In this document: positions 36,836-46,754 of the stretch, one piece after another | Layout of the letters: each line of letters opens with the position of its first letter | Position numbering within the stretch: the stretch's first letter is position 1 | Source: Nitrososphaeria archaeon | GTDB taxonomy: Archaea; Thermoproteota; Nitrososphaeria; Geothermarchaeales; JDFR-13 | NCBI GenBank assembly: GCA_026982095.1 | Contig: JALSHT010000006.1 | Location: forward strand, 1-64,000 | Direction of reading: 5' to 3' | Length of the DNA stretch: 64,000 nucleotides | Notes under the pieces: generated by a model | Seen by the model: the letters and a program-made list of their open reading frames with translations, nothing else | The model's database searches: none | What the model was told of the DNA's origin: nothing | Made by a program: the position numbers and the translations under genes

Positions 36836-37077
36836 AACTTTATGATAGAACGTTGACGGGAAGATCGATAAAAATAATTGAATCGCCACTTAGAACGTAT
36901 ATAGGTAGAAAAGTGTATGTTTTGAAGGAGAGAGGGAACACATTATTAGTTTACTGTGATGGTAAGGTTAAGACTATTCCTAAAAAAGGTTTAATTATTG
37001 AGATTGAAGGTGAAGATAAAATAATTAGTTATAAGCAGTTTGAAGGAAGTTATTTGAGGAGGTTGAGAAAAATATGA
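36832..37077 (+). CDS. rnp1: RNase P protein component 1 (Rpp29/Pop4)
   Basis: 81 residues with a single Sm-like barrel (LTGRSIKIIESP, GRKVYVLKERGNTLLV). In archaea it pairs with Rpp21 on the specificity domain of RNase P RNA. Its place between uL29 and uS17 is conserved. The SUI1 (aIF1) gene often found here is missing. Confidence 0.9.
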   Translation: MKLYDRTLTGRSIKIIESPLRTYIGRKVYVLKERGNTLLVYCDGKVKTIPKKGLIIEIEGEDKIISYKQFEGSYLRRLRKI

Positions 37078-37424
37078 CTAAAAATAATAATGTTAGAGAC
37101 CCAGGTCTAGGTCTACCTATACCCAGTAAGACATGTGACGATCCTAACTGTCCATATCATGGTAACCTTAAAATTAGAGGAATACTTCTTGAAGGAAGAA
37201 TAGTGAGTACTAAGATGGATAAGGCAGCTGTTATTCAACGTGAATATCTATACTATGTCAAGAAGTATAAGAGGTATGAGAGGAGGAGAAGCAGGATAAC
37301 CGTGTACGTACCCCCGTGCATTGATGTTTTCGAAGGTGATGAAGTTGTAATAGGAGAGTGTAGACCAATTAGTAAAACAATCTCTTTTGTCGTCGTATAT
37401 AATAAGACTCGAGGTGGTGGTTGA
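37074..37424 (+). CDS. rps17: Ribosomal protein uS17
   Basis: 116 residues with an N-terminal CDDPNCPYHG segment typical of archaeal uS17 and the OB-fold RIVSTKMDKAAVIQREY. It overlaps the neighbours by 4 bases on each side. Confidence 0.95.
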   Translation: MTKNNNVRDPGLGLPIPSKTCDDPNCPYHGNLKIRGILLEGRIVSTKMDKAAVIQREYLYYVKKYKRYERRRSRITVYVPPCIDVFEGDEVVIGECRPISKTISFVVVYNKTRGGG

Positions 37425-37846
37425 TGGGAGGTAGAATATTATATGGTGTATTGATAAAGAGGCAAAGGATAACTAGAGCTGTTCCCGTTGGGAGTATAGT
37501 TAACTGTGCCGACAACAGTGGTGCTAAGAAACTTAAAGTCATTCAAGTTGTTGGATATAAGGGAAGGTTGAAGAGACGTCCAGCTGCGTGTGTAGGAGAC
37601 CATATTAAGGTAAGCGTGTATCAGGGTCCATATAGGCTTAGAAAACAGGTTTTAGATGCTGTTTTAGTTAGGCAGAAATTCCCGATTAGAAGGCCGGATG
37701 GAACTAGAGTTATGTTTGAGGATAACGCTGCTGTACTGATAACTCCAGAAGGCAACCCAATGGGTACGGAGATAAAGGGGCCAATAGCCAAGGAGGCAGC
37801 AGATCTATGGTCTAAAATAGCTAGTATGGCAACCATCATAGTGTAA
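37424..37846 (+). CDS. rpl14: Ribosomal protein uL14
   Basis: About 140 residues: GSIVNCADNSGAKKL and ALITPEG-like ends of the five-stranded barrel. ATG 37424 overlaps the uS17 stop; TTG 37421 is possible. It is close to the universal length. Confidence 0.95.
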   Translation: MGGRILYGVLIKRQRITRAVPVGSIVNCADNSGAKKLKVIQVVGYKGRLKRRPAACVGDHIKVSVYQGPYRLRKQVLDAVLVRQKFPIRRPDGTRVMFEDNAAVLITPEGNPMGTEIKGPIAKEAADLWSKIASMATIIV

Positions 37847-37856
37847 GGTGATATGT

Positions 37857-38216
37857 ATGAAGACGAAAACTAAGAAGCCTAGTAAACAGAGAAAGAGACT
37901 GTTCAATGCGCCTAATCATAGGAGGCTTAAGATTATGTCGGTTCACCTATCCTCAGAGTTGAGAGAAAAGTACAAACGCAGATCTGTCCCGGTTAGAACT
38001 GGAGATACCGTTAGGATAATGAGGGGGGATCATAAGGGTGTAGAGGGTAAGGTCATTGGTATAGATCGGAAGAATTACAGGCTATATATAGAAAACGTAT
38101 ATAGGGAGAATAGTAGGGGGGAGAGGGTCAATATACCTATCCATTATTCTAATGTAATGATTGTAGACCTAGACTTGTCTGACGAATGGAGAAGAAAAAA
38201 GTTGGAGGGTGAGTAG
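37857..38216 (+). CDS. rpl24: Ribosomal protein uL24
   Basis: 119 residues with a basic N-terminal extension and the KOW motif VRIMRGDHKGVEGKV. ATG 37857 is preferred; GTG 37848 is part of the ribosome site AAGGTGAT. Confidence 0.94.
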   Translation: MKTKTKKPSKQRKRLFNAPNHRRLKIMSVHLSSELREKYKRRSVPVRTGDTVRIMRGDHKGVEGKVIGIDRKNYRLYIENVYRENSRGERVNIPIHYSNVMIVDLDLSDEWRRKKLEGE

Positions 38217-38218
38217 AG

Positions 38219-38962
38219 TTGGCAAAGAAAGGTGGGAGTAGGTCTCTAAAGAGGTTGGCTTCTCCAATCACATATAGGATTCCGAGGAAGACTGGGAAAT
38301 GGGTTGTTAAGTCATCACCAGGTCCTCACCCATCTGAGAAGTCAATACCTATTGCGATATTACTTAGAGACGTCCTTAAGATAGCTAGGAATTTGAGAGA
38401 GGTTAAATACATCCTCAGGAGAGGATATGTTAAGGTCGACGCTAAACCGATCAAATCCTATAAATGGCCAGTCGGGTTGATGGATGTAATCTCATTAATA
38501 CCTACTGACGAGCATTATAGGATGTTGCCCGCTAAGAAATACCTAATCATGCCTAGGAAGATAGGAGATAAGGGTGAAGCGAGGTTAAAGCCCCTTAGGA
38601 TAAAGGTTAAGACGATGATCAAGGGAGGTAGGTTACAGTTAACTACACATGATGGTAGAAACTTTGTTGTTTCCAGAGAGGATAACTTATCTAAGTTGAA
38701 ACCTGGTGACGTATTGGTATATGATCTGGTTGATAAGAAGGTTGTAGAGACGGTTAAAATGGACATCGGGTCGTTAGGTTTAGTCATCGGAGGTAGTAAA
38801 ATTGGGGTTGTCGGTAGAATAAGTGGAATAAGAAAAGTTGATCCGTTGAAGCCTAGGCTTGTCTTATTATCTACAGAAGAATATGGCGATTTTGAAACAG
38901 TGTTTGACTACGTATTTCCAATAGGTGTTGAGAAGCCCGTGGTTAATGTGGAAGGTGTTTAG
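38219..38962 (+). CDS. rps4e: Ribosomal protein eS4
   Basis: 247 residues: N-terminal SRSLKRLASP, an S4-like RNA-binding region and a C-terminal KOW domain. It starts at TTG 38219 after GAGGGTGAG. Length normal. Confidence 0.95.
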   Translation: MAKKGGSRSLKRLASPITYRIPRKTGKWVVKSSPGPHPSEKSIPIAILLRDVLKIARNLREVKYILRRGYVKVDAKPIKSYKWPVGLMDVISLIPTDEHYRMLPAKKYLIMPRKIGDKGEARLKPLRIKVKTMIKGGRLQLTTHDGRNFVVSREDNLSKLKPGDVLVYDLVDKKVVETVKMDIGSLGLVIGGSKIGVVGRISGIRKVDPLKPRLVLLSTEEYGDFETVFDYVFPIGVEKPVVNVEGV

Positions 38963-38963
38963 C

Positions 38964-39497
38964 ATGGTAGATACGGAAGAAGTTGTAAAGAAGAATAAGA
39001 TGGAGGAGATAAGGGTGGAGAAAGTTGTTGTACACATGTCTATTGGTGGAGATTGGGAGAGGCTTCAAAAAGCTTCTAAACTTTTGGAGCAGCTTACAGG
39101 GAGGAAACCCGTAATAAGGAGGGCCAAGAAGACCATAAAAGCATTTGGAATAAGTAGGAAGCAGCCTATCTCGACGATGGTGACGTTGAGGGGGTCTGAC
39201 GCGGAAGAGTTTTTGAAAAGGGCTTTAGAGGCTGTTGATAATAGGTTGAAACTGAGCTCCTTCGATGAGAGGGGAAACATTGCGTTTGGTATAAAAGAGC
39301 ATTTGATGCTTCCAGGTGTCAGATATGACCCTGAGATAGGAGTTTTTGGAATGGACGTCATTGTTCACCTAGTGAAGCCAGGATATAGGGTAAAGGTTAG
39401 GCGATATAGAAGGTCTAGACTGGGGAAGAGAAATATCGTATCTAGACAAGAGGCCATCGATTTTATGATTAGAAAATTTGGCGTGGAGGTGATATAG
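38964..39497 (+). CDS. rpl5: Ribosomal protein uL5
   Basis: 177 residues from ATG 38964, two bases after the eS4 stop. Motifs are VVVHMSIGG, LTGRKPVIRRAKKTI and FGIKEHLMLPGVRYDP. It contacts 5S rRNA. Confidence 0.95.
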   Translation: MVDTEEVVKKNKMEEIRVEKVVVHMSIGGDWERLQKASKLLEQLTGRKPVIRRAKKTIKAFGISRKQPISTMVTLRGSDAEEFLKRALEAVDNRLKLSSFDERGNIAFGIKEHLMLPGVRYDPEIGVFGMDVIVHLVKPGYRVKVRRYRRSRLGKRNIVSRQEAIDFMIRKFGVEVI

Positions 39498-39501
39498 TTA
39501 A

Positions 39502-39660
39502 ATGGGTATTAAACATGTGTCTAGAAGATACGGTAAGGGAAGTAGAAAATGTGTGAGATGTGGTACTCATGTTGCAGTTATTCAAAAATATAACTTGATG
39601 TTATGTAGACGATGTTTTAGAGAGGTTGCGTATCAACTCGGGTTTAAAAAATATATGTAG
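39502..39660 (+). CDS. rps14: Ribosomal protein uS14
   Basis: 52 residues, read directly from sequence. It begins [17 protein letters not shown] and contains a zinc ribbon CVRC...CRRC, the usual archaeal short form. It fills the space between uL5 and uS8. Confidence 0.95.
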   Translation: MGIKHVSRRYGKGSRKCVRCGTHVAVIQKYNLMLCRRCFREVAYQLGFKKYM

Positions 39661-39679
39661 AGGCTGGAGGTGTGTATAT

Positions 39680-40072
39680 ATGGTTCAGATAGATATAATA
39701 AGTAATCTAATGTCAGCTATAAGAAACGCAGAATCTGTAAGAAAGAAGGAGGTTGTGATATATCCATCCTCCAAGTTCGCTATAGAGGTTTTGAAAGTTA
39801 TGAAGAGAGAGGGATACATAGACGATTTTCAGATTGTTGAGGATGGTCGAGGGAATAAAATCAGGGTTCTACTTAATGGGTACATAAATGATTGTAAGGC
39901 TATTAAGCCTAGATTTCCGGTTAACAAGAGGAACCTACCACAGTATATCAAACAATTCCTTCCATCAAGAGATATAGGGATATTAATCATATCAACCTCA
40001 AAGGGTGTGAAGACCCATAAGGAGTGTTTAGAAGAGGGTATAGGTGGTGTTCTAGTAGCATATGTGTATTAG
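39680..40072 (+). CDS. rps8: Ribosomal protein uS8
   Basis: 130 residues from ATG 39680 (MVQIDIISNLMSAIRNAE). The C-terminus has STSKGVKTHKECLEEGIGGVLVAYVY. The longer frame from 39626 overlaps uS14 and is not supported. Confidence 0.95.
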   Translation: MVQIDIISNLMSAIRNAESVRKKEVVIYPSSKFAIEVLKVMKREGYIDDFQIVEDGRGNKIRVLLNGYINDCKAIKPRFPVNKRNLPQYIKQFLPSRDIGILIISTSKGVKTHKECLEEGIGGVLVAYVY

Positions 40073-40083
40073 AGGTGGGTGAA

Positions 40084-40644
40084 GTGGCTGATAGGATACA
40101 TAGGGATACTATCGAGATTCCGGAAGGTGTTTATGTGGAAGTTATTAATGGAAAAGAGGTTTTAGTTAAGGGGCCGAAGGGTGAGGTAAGGAGGAGCTTC
40201 CAAAAATCTCCTGTGAAGCTTGAGAAGAGGGACAACAATATTGTGATAGAGGTTTATTGGAAGGGTAAGAGAGGGTTTTCACTGTTAAATACCATCTCCA
40301 GCCACCTGAACAACATGTTTACAGGTGTTACAAAGGGATATAAATACATGTTGAAAGCATATTTCATCCACTTTCCAATGGATATTCAGGTGTCTGGAGA
40401 CTATCTGATTATAAAGAATTTCGTTGGTGAGAGGGGTGTTAGAAGAGCAAGGATTCTTCCTGGGGTAAAGGTTGAGGTTGTTAAAAAAGGAAGCGATATT
40501 GATGTGATAGTGAAGGGTGTCGATAAGGAGGCTGTTGGACAAACTGCAGCTAATATAATGCAGGCAACAAAGGTTAAAAATAAAGACCCTAGGGTATTTC
40601 TAGATGGAATATATCTATATCAAAAAGGTGTTGATGATGCCTAG
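40084..40644 (+). CDS. rpl6: Ribosomal protein uL6
   Basis: 186 residues, two-repeat uL6 fold ([21 protein letters not shown]). GTG 40084 is chosen because AGGTGGGTGAA lies just upstream and the conserved region begins there. Confidence 0.93.
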   Translation: MADRIHRDTIEIPEGVYVEVINGKEVLVKGPKGEVRRSFQKSPVKLEKRDNNIVIEVYWKGKRGFSLLNTISSHLNNMFTGVTKGYKYMLKAYFIHFPMDIQVSGDYLIIKNFVGERGVRRARILPGVKVEVVKKGSDIDVIVKGVDKEAVGQTAANIMQATKVKNKDPRVFLDGIYLYQKGVDDA

Positions 40645-41041
40645 GAGGAAACCTTTACTTAGTAAAGAGGAGTTGAGGCTTTTAGAGCTAAGGAATGTTA
40701 TGAACAGGAGGAGGCCCAAGTTCATCAGGCAGGAGAGTTGGAGATATAAAAGGGTAAAGCCAAATTGGAGGCGGCCTAGAGGAATAGATAGTAAGATGAG
40801 GCTGAAGAAAAAGGGTAAGCCTCCACTAGTATCTATTGGATATAGAGGGCCTAGAGCTGTAAGAGGTCTACATCCAACTGGATTTGAAGAGGTTCTGGTG
40901 CATAACCCTAAGGAGTTGGAGACAATTGATCCTTCGAGACAGGCTGTTAGAATAGCCTCGGCAGTTGGCAGGAGGAAACGAATCGAGATTATTGAAAAAG
41001 CCGATGAGCTAGGCATTGTTGTTTTAAATAGGAGGGTTTGA
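40637..41041 (+). CDS. rpl32e: Ribosomal protein eL32
   Basis: 134 residues from ATG 40637 (or 40634): [23 protein letters not shown] and [13 protein letters not shown] are diagnostic. It overlaps the uL6 end. Confidence 0.94.
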   Translation: MPRRKPLLSKEELRLLELRNVMNRRRPKFIRQESWRYKRVKPNWRRPRGIDSKMRLKKKGKPPLVSIGYRGPRAVRGLHPTGFEEVLVHNPKELETIDPSRQAVRIASAVGRRKRIEIIEKADELGIVVLNRRV

Positions 41042-41043
41042 AA

Positions 41044-41475
41044 ATGCCCAATCTGAGAAGTAAGAGGGAGTTGATAGCTAGGTATCTCGGGGTAGGTGTT
41101 GATAGAATATGGGTTGATCCTAACGCTATGGATGAGGTTTTAGACATAGATACCAGGGAGGATGTAAGGATATTGCTTAGAAGAGGTGTGGTTAAGGTTA
41201 AGCCTGTAAAGGGTCAGAAACACGTGGTTAGGAAGAAGAAACGTGGTTATGGTAGTAAGAAGGGTAAGAAGACCGCTAGGGCTCCTAAGAAAAGGCTTTG
41301 GATGGAGAGGGTGAGGGCACAGAGGAAGTTGTTGAGGTACTTAAGGGATAAGGGGCTTATAAAGAGTAGTGAGTACAGAGAGTTGTATATGAAGGTGAAG
41401 GGAGGTATGTTTAGAAGCAAGTCACACCTACTTGACTATATTAAGGAAAATATTTGGAGGGTAAGGGGTGAATAG
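41044..41475 (+). CDS. rpl19e: Ribosomal protein eL19
   Basis: 143 residues: the LRSKRELIARYLGVG start, a Gly/Lys-rich centre (KKRGYGSKKGKKTAR) and a long C-terminal helix. ATG 41044 follows the eL32 stop. Confidence 0.95.
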   Translation: MPNLRSKRELIARYLGVGVDRIWVDPNAMDEVLDIDTREDVRILLRRGVVKVKPVKGQKHVVRKKKRGYGSKKGKKTARAPKKRLWMERVRAQRKLLRYLRDKGLIKSSEYRELYMKVKGGMFRSKSHLLDYIKENIWRVRGE

Positions 41476-41478
41476 CAT

Positions 41479-42087
41479 ATGCCCGGAGCTAAAGGCCCCA
41501 CTTTCAAGGTTAAATTCAGGCGGCTTAGGGAGAGGAGAACGGATTATAGATTGAGATATAAGCTTTTAAAGAGTGGACTTCCCCAGTTCATAGTTAGGAG
41601 AAGTTTAAGATATGTATACGTATCAATCTCTGAACCTATGATCGGAGGAGATAAAACTCTATTTACTGTATCTTCTAAAATTTTGGAGAAATATGGTTTT
41701 CCATCTTTGAAGAGTATACCTGCTGCGTATTTAACTGGCTACATAGCTGGTAGAATAGCTCTTGATAAAGGGGTAGAAAAGGCGATAGTGAATCTGGGAT
41801 ATGCGTGGACAAAGAAGGCGTCCATACCATTCGCAGCAGCAACTGGGGCCATAGATGCAGGCCTTGAGATCCCCTTGGGAGAGGAGAAACTTATTGATAT
41901 GAGTAGGATAAGGGGGGAACATATCGCTAATTACGCAAGTCTCTTGAAGAAGAATGATCCAGATAGTTATAATTCTAGATTTTCAAAATATCTGGAAAAG
42001 GGTGTATCTCCTGAATCACTTCCGAATATATTTGACGAAGTGCTAAAAAAGATAAGAGAGGAGTTTGGAGGTGTTGAAGATGGGTAA
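41479..42087 (+). CDS. rpl18: Ribosomal protein uL18
   Basis: 202 residues, the long archaeal/eukaryotic type that holds 5S rRNA. It has [20 protein letters not shown] and [12 protein letters not shown]. The C-terminus overlaps uS5 by 8 bases. Confidence 0.95.
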   Translation: MPGAKGPTFKVKFRRLRERRTDYRLRYKLLKSGLPQFIVRRSLRYVYVSISEPMIGGDKTLFTVSSKILEKYGFPSLKSIPAAYLTGYIAGRIALDKGVEKAIVNLGYAWTKKASIPFAAATGAIDAGLEIPLGEEKLIDMSRIRGEHIANYASLLKKNDPDSYNSRFSKYLEKGVSPESLPNIFDEVLKKIREEFGGVEDG

Positions 42088-42712
42088 TAGAGTGGAGCCT
42101 CCCTCAATAGATGAGTGGATACCTAAAACTAAGCTTGGAGAGATGGTGAAGAATGGAGTGATATATTCATACGACTATATCTTGAAAAATGGTTTTGTAG
42201 TTAAAGAGCCTGAGATAATAAAGATCCTTGTTCCAAATTTAGAGTATGAGGTTTTGGATGTTACTATGGTACAGAAGATGACTGATTCTGGAAGACGCTC
42301 TAAATTTAGGGCCCTTGTTGTTGTTGGAAACAAGGACGGGCTGATAGGGGTAGGTGTGGGTAAGGCTAGGGAGGTAGCTGACGCAATTAATAAGGCCCTG
42401 AACACAGCAATACTGAACATAGCTCCTGTAAAGAGAGGATGTGGTAGTTGGGAGTGTGGGTGTGGCACTACACACTCGATAGCTCATACATCCCGGGGTA
42501 GTTGGGGTAGCGTAGAAGTAACCTTAAAACCTGGTCCAAGAGGATTGGGTATTGTAGCTGGAGAGACTGCTAAGAAGGTAATAGAGTTGGCTGGTGTAGA
42601 AGATGTGTGGGCTATAGCATTTGGTGAGACTAGGACAGACATATCTTTTGCAATGGCTACATATGACGCATTGAGGAACACCTATAAAATGGTGTATCTT
42701 CCCAAGCGATAA
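42080..42712 (+). CDS. rps5: Ribosomal protein uS5
   Basis: 210 residues from ATG 42080, exactly 6 bases after GGAGGTG. It has the dsRNA-binding-like region [20 protein letters not shown], the archaeal [13 protein letters not shown] insertion and the [13 protein letters not shown] loop. Confidence 0.95.
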   Translation: MGNRVEPPSIDEWIPKTKLGEMVKNGVIYSYDYILKNGFVVKEPEIIKILVPNLEYEVLDVTMVQKMTDSGRRSKFRALVVVGNKDGLIGVGVGKAREVADAINKALNTAILNIAPVKRGCGSWECGCGTTHSIAHTSRGSWGSVEVTLKPGPRGLGIVAGETAKKVIELAGVEDVWAIAFGETRTDISFAMATYDALRNTYKMVYLPKR

Positions 42713-42730
42713 GCGGTGTAGGTGGTAATT

Positions 42731-43195
42731 ATGGGGTGTTACCTCGTTATAAGAATCAGGGGTCAACCAGATGTTAGGTATGATATTAAGGAAACGTTGG
42801 AGAGGCTCAACCTATACAAGAAATTCCATGCAACATTACTGCCAGATACCCCATCAATAAGGGGCATGTTGAAGAAGGTTGAATTTTTTGTTACCTATGG
42901 ATATGTAGACAAAGACACGGTTAAAGCTTTACTATTGAAGAGAGGTAGATTAGTTGGGAATAAACCGTTAACAGAGGGGTATGTAGAGAAGGTTCTAGGT
43001 ATTTCAGTTGATGACTTAGCTGAGAAGATATGCAATGGTGAACTTTCTCTGAAACAGGTTCCTGGGTTGAAACCGGTGTTTAGGCTTCACCCCCCTAGAG
43101 GAGGTTTTAAACGGTCAATCAAGAAGCATGTAAAGATGGGGGGTGAACTAGGTTTTAGAGAGGATATTAAGACTCTTGTTACTAGAATGTTATAG
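42731..43195 (+). CDS. rpl30: Ribosomal protein uL30
   Basis: 154 residues, the archaeal long form with the L30 ferredoxin-like start (VIRIRGQPDV) and C-terminal FRLHPPRGGFKRSIKK. ATG 42731 follows TAGGTGGT. A 72-base gap with a TATA-like GAATATTTATTTA (43210-43222) separates it from uL15, so a second transcript probably starts there. Confidence 0.95.
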   Translation: MGCYLVIRIRGQPDVRYDIKETLERLNLYKKFHATLLPDTPSIRGMLKKVEFFVTYGYVDKDTVKALLLKRGRLVGNKPLTEGYVEKVLGISVDDLAEKICNGELSLKQVPGLKPVFRLHPPRGGFKRSIKKHVKMGGELGFREDIKTLVTRML

Positions 43196-43267
43196 TTTAT
43201 TATTCTATCGAATATTTATTTACTAGTCTAAAATTCGAAATAATATAGATGGCCAGGTGGGTAGAAG

Positions 43268-43681
43268 ATGCCACATAGGCTTAGGAAGACTAGATGGAGA
43301 AGGGGTAGTAGGACACACGGCTATGGTAGGGTTGGCCAACATAGAAAATCTGGTGATAGGGGAGGTTATGGTCTAGCAGGCCTTAAGAAACATAAGCGTT
43401 TTCACATGATGAAATACATGCCAGATCATTTTGGTAAGCATGGGTTTGTCTCACGTTATCCAAGAAGGAAGGCAATATCCATATCTGATTTAGAGAGATA
43501 TGTAGACATGGGTTTGGAGACGGTTGACTTAACTAAATTGGGATACGATAAGCTCGTTAGTAAGGGTGTAATATCTAAACCTATAAAAGTTATTGTAAAG
43601 GAGGCAACTCCAAAGGCAATAGAGAAAATTGAGGCAGTAGGTGGAGAAGTTGTAGTATTGAATGAGGGAGGAGGGTCTTGA
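43268..43681 (+). CDS. rpl15: Ribosomal protein uL15
   Basis: 137 residues: RRGSRTHGYGRVGQHRKSG at the N-terminus and the C-terminal VEATPKAIEKIEAVGGEV-like fold. The stop overlaps the SecY start (TTGA). Confidence 0.95.
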   Translation: MPHRLRKTRWRRGSRTHGYGRVGQHRKSGDRGGYGLAGLKKHKRFHMMKYMPDHFGKHGFVSRYPRRKAISISDLERYVDMGLETVDLTKLGYDKLVSKGVISKPIKVIVKEATPKAIEKIEAVGGEVVVLNEGGGS

Positions 43682-45105
43682 GCACCGTTAAACTCTTCTT
43701 TAAGAGAGTTGGCTCCATCCTCCCAGAGATAAAGAAACCAGAGAAGAAACTATCTCTTAGGACCAGGTTAATATGGTCCCTCGTAATCCTAGTTTTATAT
43801 TTTATAATGGGTGGAATACCCTTATATGGAGTCTCCAGTTCCCCAAACGACCCCTTCGCAGCTTTTCGAATAATTTTTGCAGCCACTACAGGAACATTAT
43901 TAGAGTTGGGGATAGGCCCGATTGTAACAGCCGGTTTAATAATGCAGTTGTTAAAGGGAGCAGAGATAATAAAGTTTGATTTTAAGGATCCTGAGGAGAG
44001 AGCCATCTTTACCGCAGCAACAAAGTTCCTTACAATCATTGTTACAATAGTCCAGGCTACAGCACTTGTGATGAGCAATTATTTAAGATTCATATCTACA
44101 AGTGTGTCAATTGTTATAATAACGTATCTACAACTGGTTATAGCAACGATATTTGTTATGTTGATGGATGAAGCTATACAGAAAGGTTGGGGTATAGGTA
44201 GTGGAATAAGTTTATTTATAGCAGCGGGAGTGGCGAGAACGATATTTATAAACTTATTCAGTCCTGTTACCATAAATTTTGGCGATTTTGCCGAGCCCCT
44301 GGGATTAGTACCTTTAATTATAGCCAAGGCTTTTGAAGGAGATTTTAATAGGGTTTGGGTTAGAGAAGGGAACTATCCTAGCATGTTAAGTTTTATAATG
44401 ACTCTATTAGTGATTGTGATAATCCTATATGCAGAGGGTGTTAGAATAGAGCTTCCTATATCACACGCTAGATTCAGGGGGATAAGGTCAGTATATCCAG
44501 TTAAGCTCCTTTATGTATCCAATATACCTATTATACTAGCGTCCACCCTAATCGCTGATCTAAATATCCTGGCTAATGTTATATGGTCTAACCTAAACCC
44601 TGATGGAACAGATCCTCTATTAAACATGATTGTTTATTTTGAGACTGGTGAAAACGGAACCCTTATACTGAAAGGAGGCCTGCTATATTATTTAATCGGA
44701 CCTACTGATATTTTCCAAGCTATTGAAGACCCTATCAGAACAGTAGTATTCATTATCTCAATGACTCTAATGGCTGTTGTATTCGCATATCTCTGGGTTG
44801 AGGTTGGAGGATTATCATCTGCCAGTGTCTCACAGCAACTGATAGATAGTGGGATGCAGGTTCCGGGCTTCAGAAGGAGGGCATATAGTGTAAATCTAAT
44901 ACTTAGTAAGTACATCCCTACCGTAACGTTAATAGGTGGTGTATTCGTAGGAGTTATAGCTGCGGTATCGCAGATATTAGGAGTGTTCGGTGGAGGAATG
45001 GGTATCCTACTTATGATCGATATAATGATGAACCTCTATCAAGCATTGTTGAGGGAACAGATAGAAGAATATTATCCTGCGATAACGAGATTGATAAAGA
45101 TATAG
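43678..45105 (+). CDS. secY: Protein translocase subunit SecY
   Basis: 475 residues, ten membrane segments. The plug region (GGIPLYGV), GIGSGISLFIAAG and the cytoplasmic VEGVRIELPI-like loop are clear. It starts at TTG after GGGAGGAGGGTC. SecE is at 57002 and FtsY at 54272. Confidence 0.97.
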   Translation: MSTVKLFFKRVGSILPEIKKPEKKLSLRTRLIWSLVILVLYFIMGGIPLYGVSSSPNDPFAAFRIIFAATTGTLLELGIGPIVTAGLIMQLLKGAEIIKFDFKDPEERAIFTAATKFLTIIVTIVQATALVMSNYLRFISTSVSIVIITYLQLVIATIFVMLMDEAIQKGWGIGSGISLFIAAGVARTIFINLFSPVTINFGDFAEPLGLVPLIIAKAFEGDFNRVWVREGNYPSMLSFIMTLLVIVIILYAEGVRIELPISHARFRGIRSVYPVKLLYVSNIPIILASTLIADLNILANVIWSNLNPDGTDPLLNMIVYFETGENGTLILKGGLLYYLIGPTDIFQAIEDPIRTVVFIISMTLMAVVFAYLWVEVGGLSSASVSQQLIDSGMQVPGFRRRAYSVNLILSKYIPTVTLIGGVFVGVIAAVSQILGVFGGGMGILLMIDIMMNLYQALLREQIEEYYPAITRLIKI

Positions 45106-45122
45106 GAGGTGTAACTCTCAAG

Positions 45123-45719
45123 ATGCCTATAGCCATAATAGTAGGCGTTCCAGGTGTTGGTAAGACTACATTACTAAATAAGGCTCTAGATAAATTATCG
45201 CGAAACAGAGATGTGATAACAGTGAATTATGGGGATATAATGTTATCAGTTGCCAGAGAGAAGGGCTTGGTTGTCGGTAGGGATGAGATGAGGAAATTGT
45301 CCATACAGAATCAATTGATGCTTCAAAGGGAAGCAGCAAAAGAAATTAGTGCACAAGCAGAGAGACATGATCTTTTAATTTTGGATACCCACCTATTCAT
45401 AAAGACCCCTAGGGGAAGATGGCCTGGCATGAGTGAGAACAACCTTCAATTCTTAGAAGGGGTTAAGCAGATAGTACTGATTGAAGCTGACCCAGAAAAT
45501 ATTCTTAGTAGGAGGTCTAGGGATAAGGGGAGGAGTAGGTCAGATTATGGAGGGGTTGATGAGATAGTACAGGATCAACTATACAATAGGATGTTGGCTT
45601 CCAACCTTTCCATCAGATATGGCTGTCCAGTTTATATTCTGAATAATGAGGAGGGAAAGGTGGATAGTGTAGCGGAGGAACTTGTTCAGGTTTTAGAGAA
45701 AGTCATTATGGAGAGGTGA
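45123..45719 (+). CDS. adkA: Archaeal adenylate kinase AdkA
   Basis: 198 residues, the archaeal type. Walker A is GVPGVGKTT (8-16); the LDTHLFIKTPRG loop and RRSRDKGRSRSDYGG lid are present. The SecY-AdkA order is standard in archaea. Confidence 0.94.
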   Translation: MPIAIIVGVPGVGKTTLLNKALDKLSRNRDVITVNYGDIMLSVAREKGLVVGRDEMRKLSIQNQLMLQREAAKEISAQAERHDLLILDTHLFIKTPRGRWPGMSENNLQFLEGVKQIVLIEADPENILSRRSRDKGRSRSDYGGVDEIVQDQLYNRMLASNLSIRYGCPVYILNNEEGKVDSVAEELVQVLEKVIMER

Positions 45720-45727
45720 CTAATAAT

Positions 45728-46177
45728 ATGAATGATGCTACTCAGGCTATGTTAATCATTATACTGTTTGCTGTTGTCACTAATGTCATCAACACGCTTG
45801 TCACCGTTAGATTTGTTTACACTCCAGACTACATTGAGAAGAGGAGACAGGTACAGAAGATACGAGAAGAGTATAGGAGGGCGTTGATGTCAAAAGATGA
45901 GAAACAGTTGAAGAAGATGGAAAATAGACTGAACGCAATCAAAAAGGTAGAGACCGAGTTGATGTTTAAAACGTTTCGAATAATGCCTATCTCATTCGGA
46001 ATTTTTTACTTGTTTTGGCTTATTATGGAGCAGTGGTATGGAACACTAGGTAATTTCGTATACCTTCCATACTATCTCCCCTTTGTAGGGACCAATATGA
46101 ATTTCCTAAGTTGGTATATTTTTGCTTCAATAGCGGTTGGGGTTATCTTCCGGAGATTCCTCTATCCTAAGCTATAA
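45728..46177 (+). CDS. EMC3/TMCO1-like membrane insertase (DUF106)
   Basis: About 149 residues: three membrane segments with a long basic coiled coil (RRQVQKIREEYRRAL) between the first and second. That is the archaeal Oxa1/EMC3 superfamily layout, thought to help insert membrane proteins beside SecYEG. ATG 45728 lies 9 bases after the adkA stop. eL34, often next, is absent. Confidence 0.85.
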   Translation: MNDATQAMLIIILFAVVTNVINTLVTVRFVYTPDYIEKRRQVQKIREEYRRALMSKDEKQLKKMENRLNAIKKVETELMFKTFRIMPISFGIFYLFWLIMEQWYGTLGNFVYLPYYLPFVGTNMNFLSWYIFASIAVGVIFRRFLYPKL

Positions 46178-46202
46178 GAAGAGAAGAATAATACTAGTGT
46201 CT

Positions 46203-46739
46203 ATGAAGCCTATTATTATAACAATTTCAGGTTTTCACGGTGTTGGCAAGTCAACACTCTCAAAATATATTTCTAATAAGTATGGTCTGAAAAGAATATC
46301 GTCGGGGGAGATATTTAGAAGGCTTGCTGTGGAGAGAGGTCTTACGATTGAAGAGTTCTCGAAGATGGCTGAAGAAGATCCCTGTATAGATTCTTTGATT
46401 GATGAGATAATGGTTAAGGAATGTCTACAAGGTGGGTGTGTAGCCGATGGACTTCTTGCAGGATGGTTTCTGAAAGAGGTTGCTGATATAAAAATATGGC
46501 TAAAAAGTCCTTTAGAGATACGAGTTAAAAGAATATGTGAAAGAGAGGGGAGGGGGTATGAAGAGGTTTATAGGGAAACCGTTTATAGGGAGGATAGTGA
46601 GGTGAAGCGTTTCAAAGATTTCTATGATATAGACGTATATGACCTCAGTATTTACGACATAGTTATAGATACATCAAAAATAGGTTTAAATACCCTGTTT
46701 CAGGTTGTGGACCTCTTGATTAAGGACTTAGATAAGTAG
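46203..46739 (+). CDS. cmk: Cytidylate kinase
   Basis: 178 residues from ATG 46203. Walker A is SGFHGVGKST, an unusual version of the family's GPPGSGKT. The SSGEIFRRLAVERG segment and the REGRGYEEVYRETVYRE lid fit archaeal CMP kinase. The longer frame from 46137 would overlap the EMC3-like gene. eL14, usually between cmk and cbf5, is missing. Confidence 0.88.
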   Translation: MKPIIITISGFHGVGKSTLSKYISNKYGLKRISSGEIFRRLAVERGLTIEEFSKMAEEDPCIDSLIDEIMVKECLQGGCVADGLLAGWFLKEVADIKIWLKSPLEIRVKRICEREGRGYEEVYRETVYREDSEVKRFKDFYDIDVYDLSIYDIVIDTSKIGLNTLFQVVDLLIKDLDK

Positions 46740-46754
46740 GTGGAGGAGGTGGAG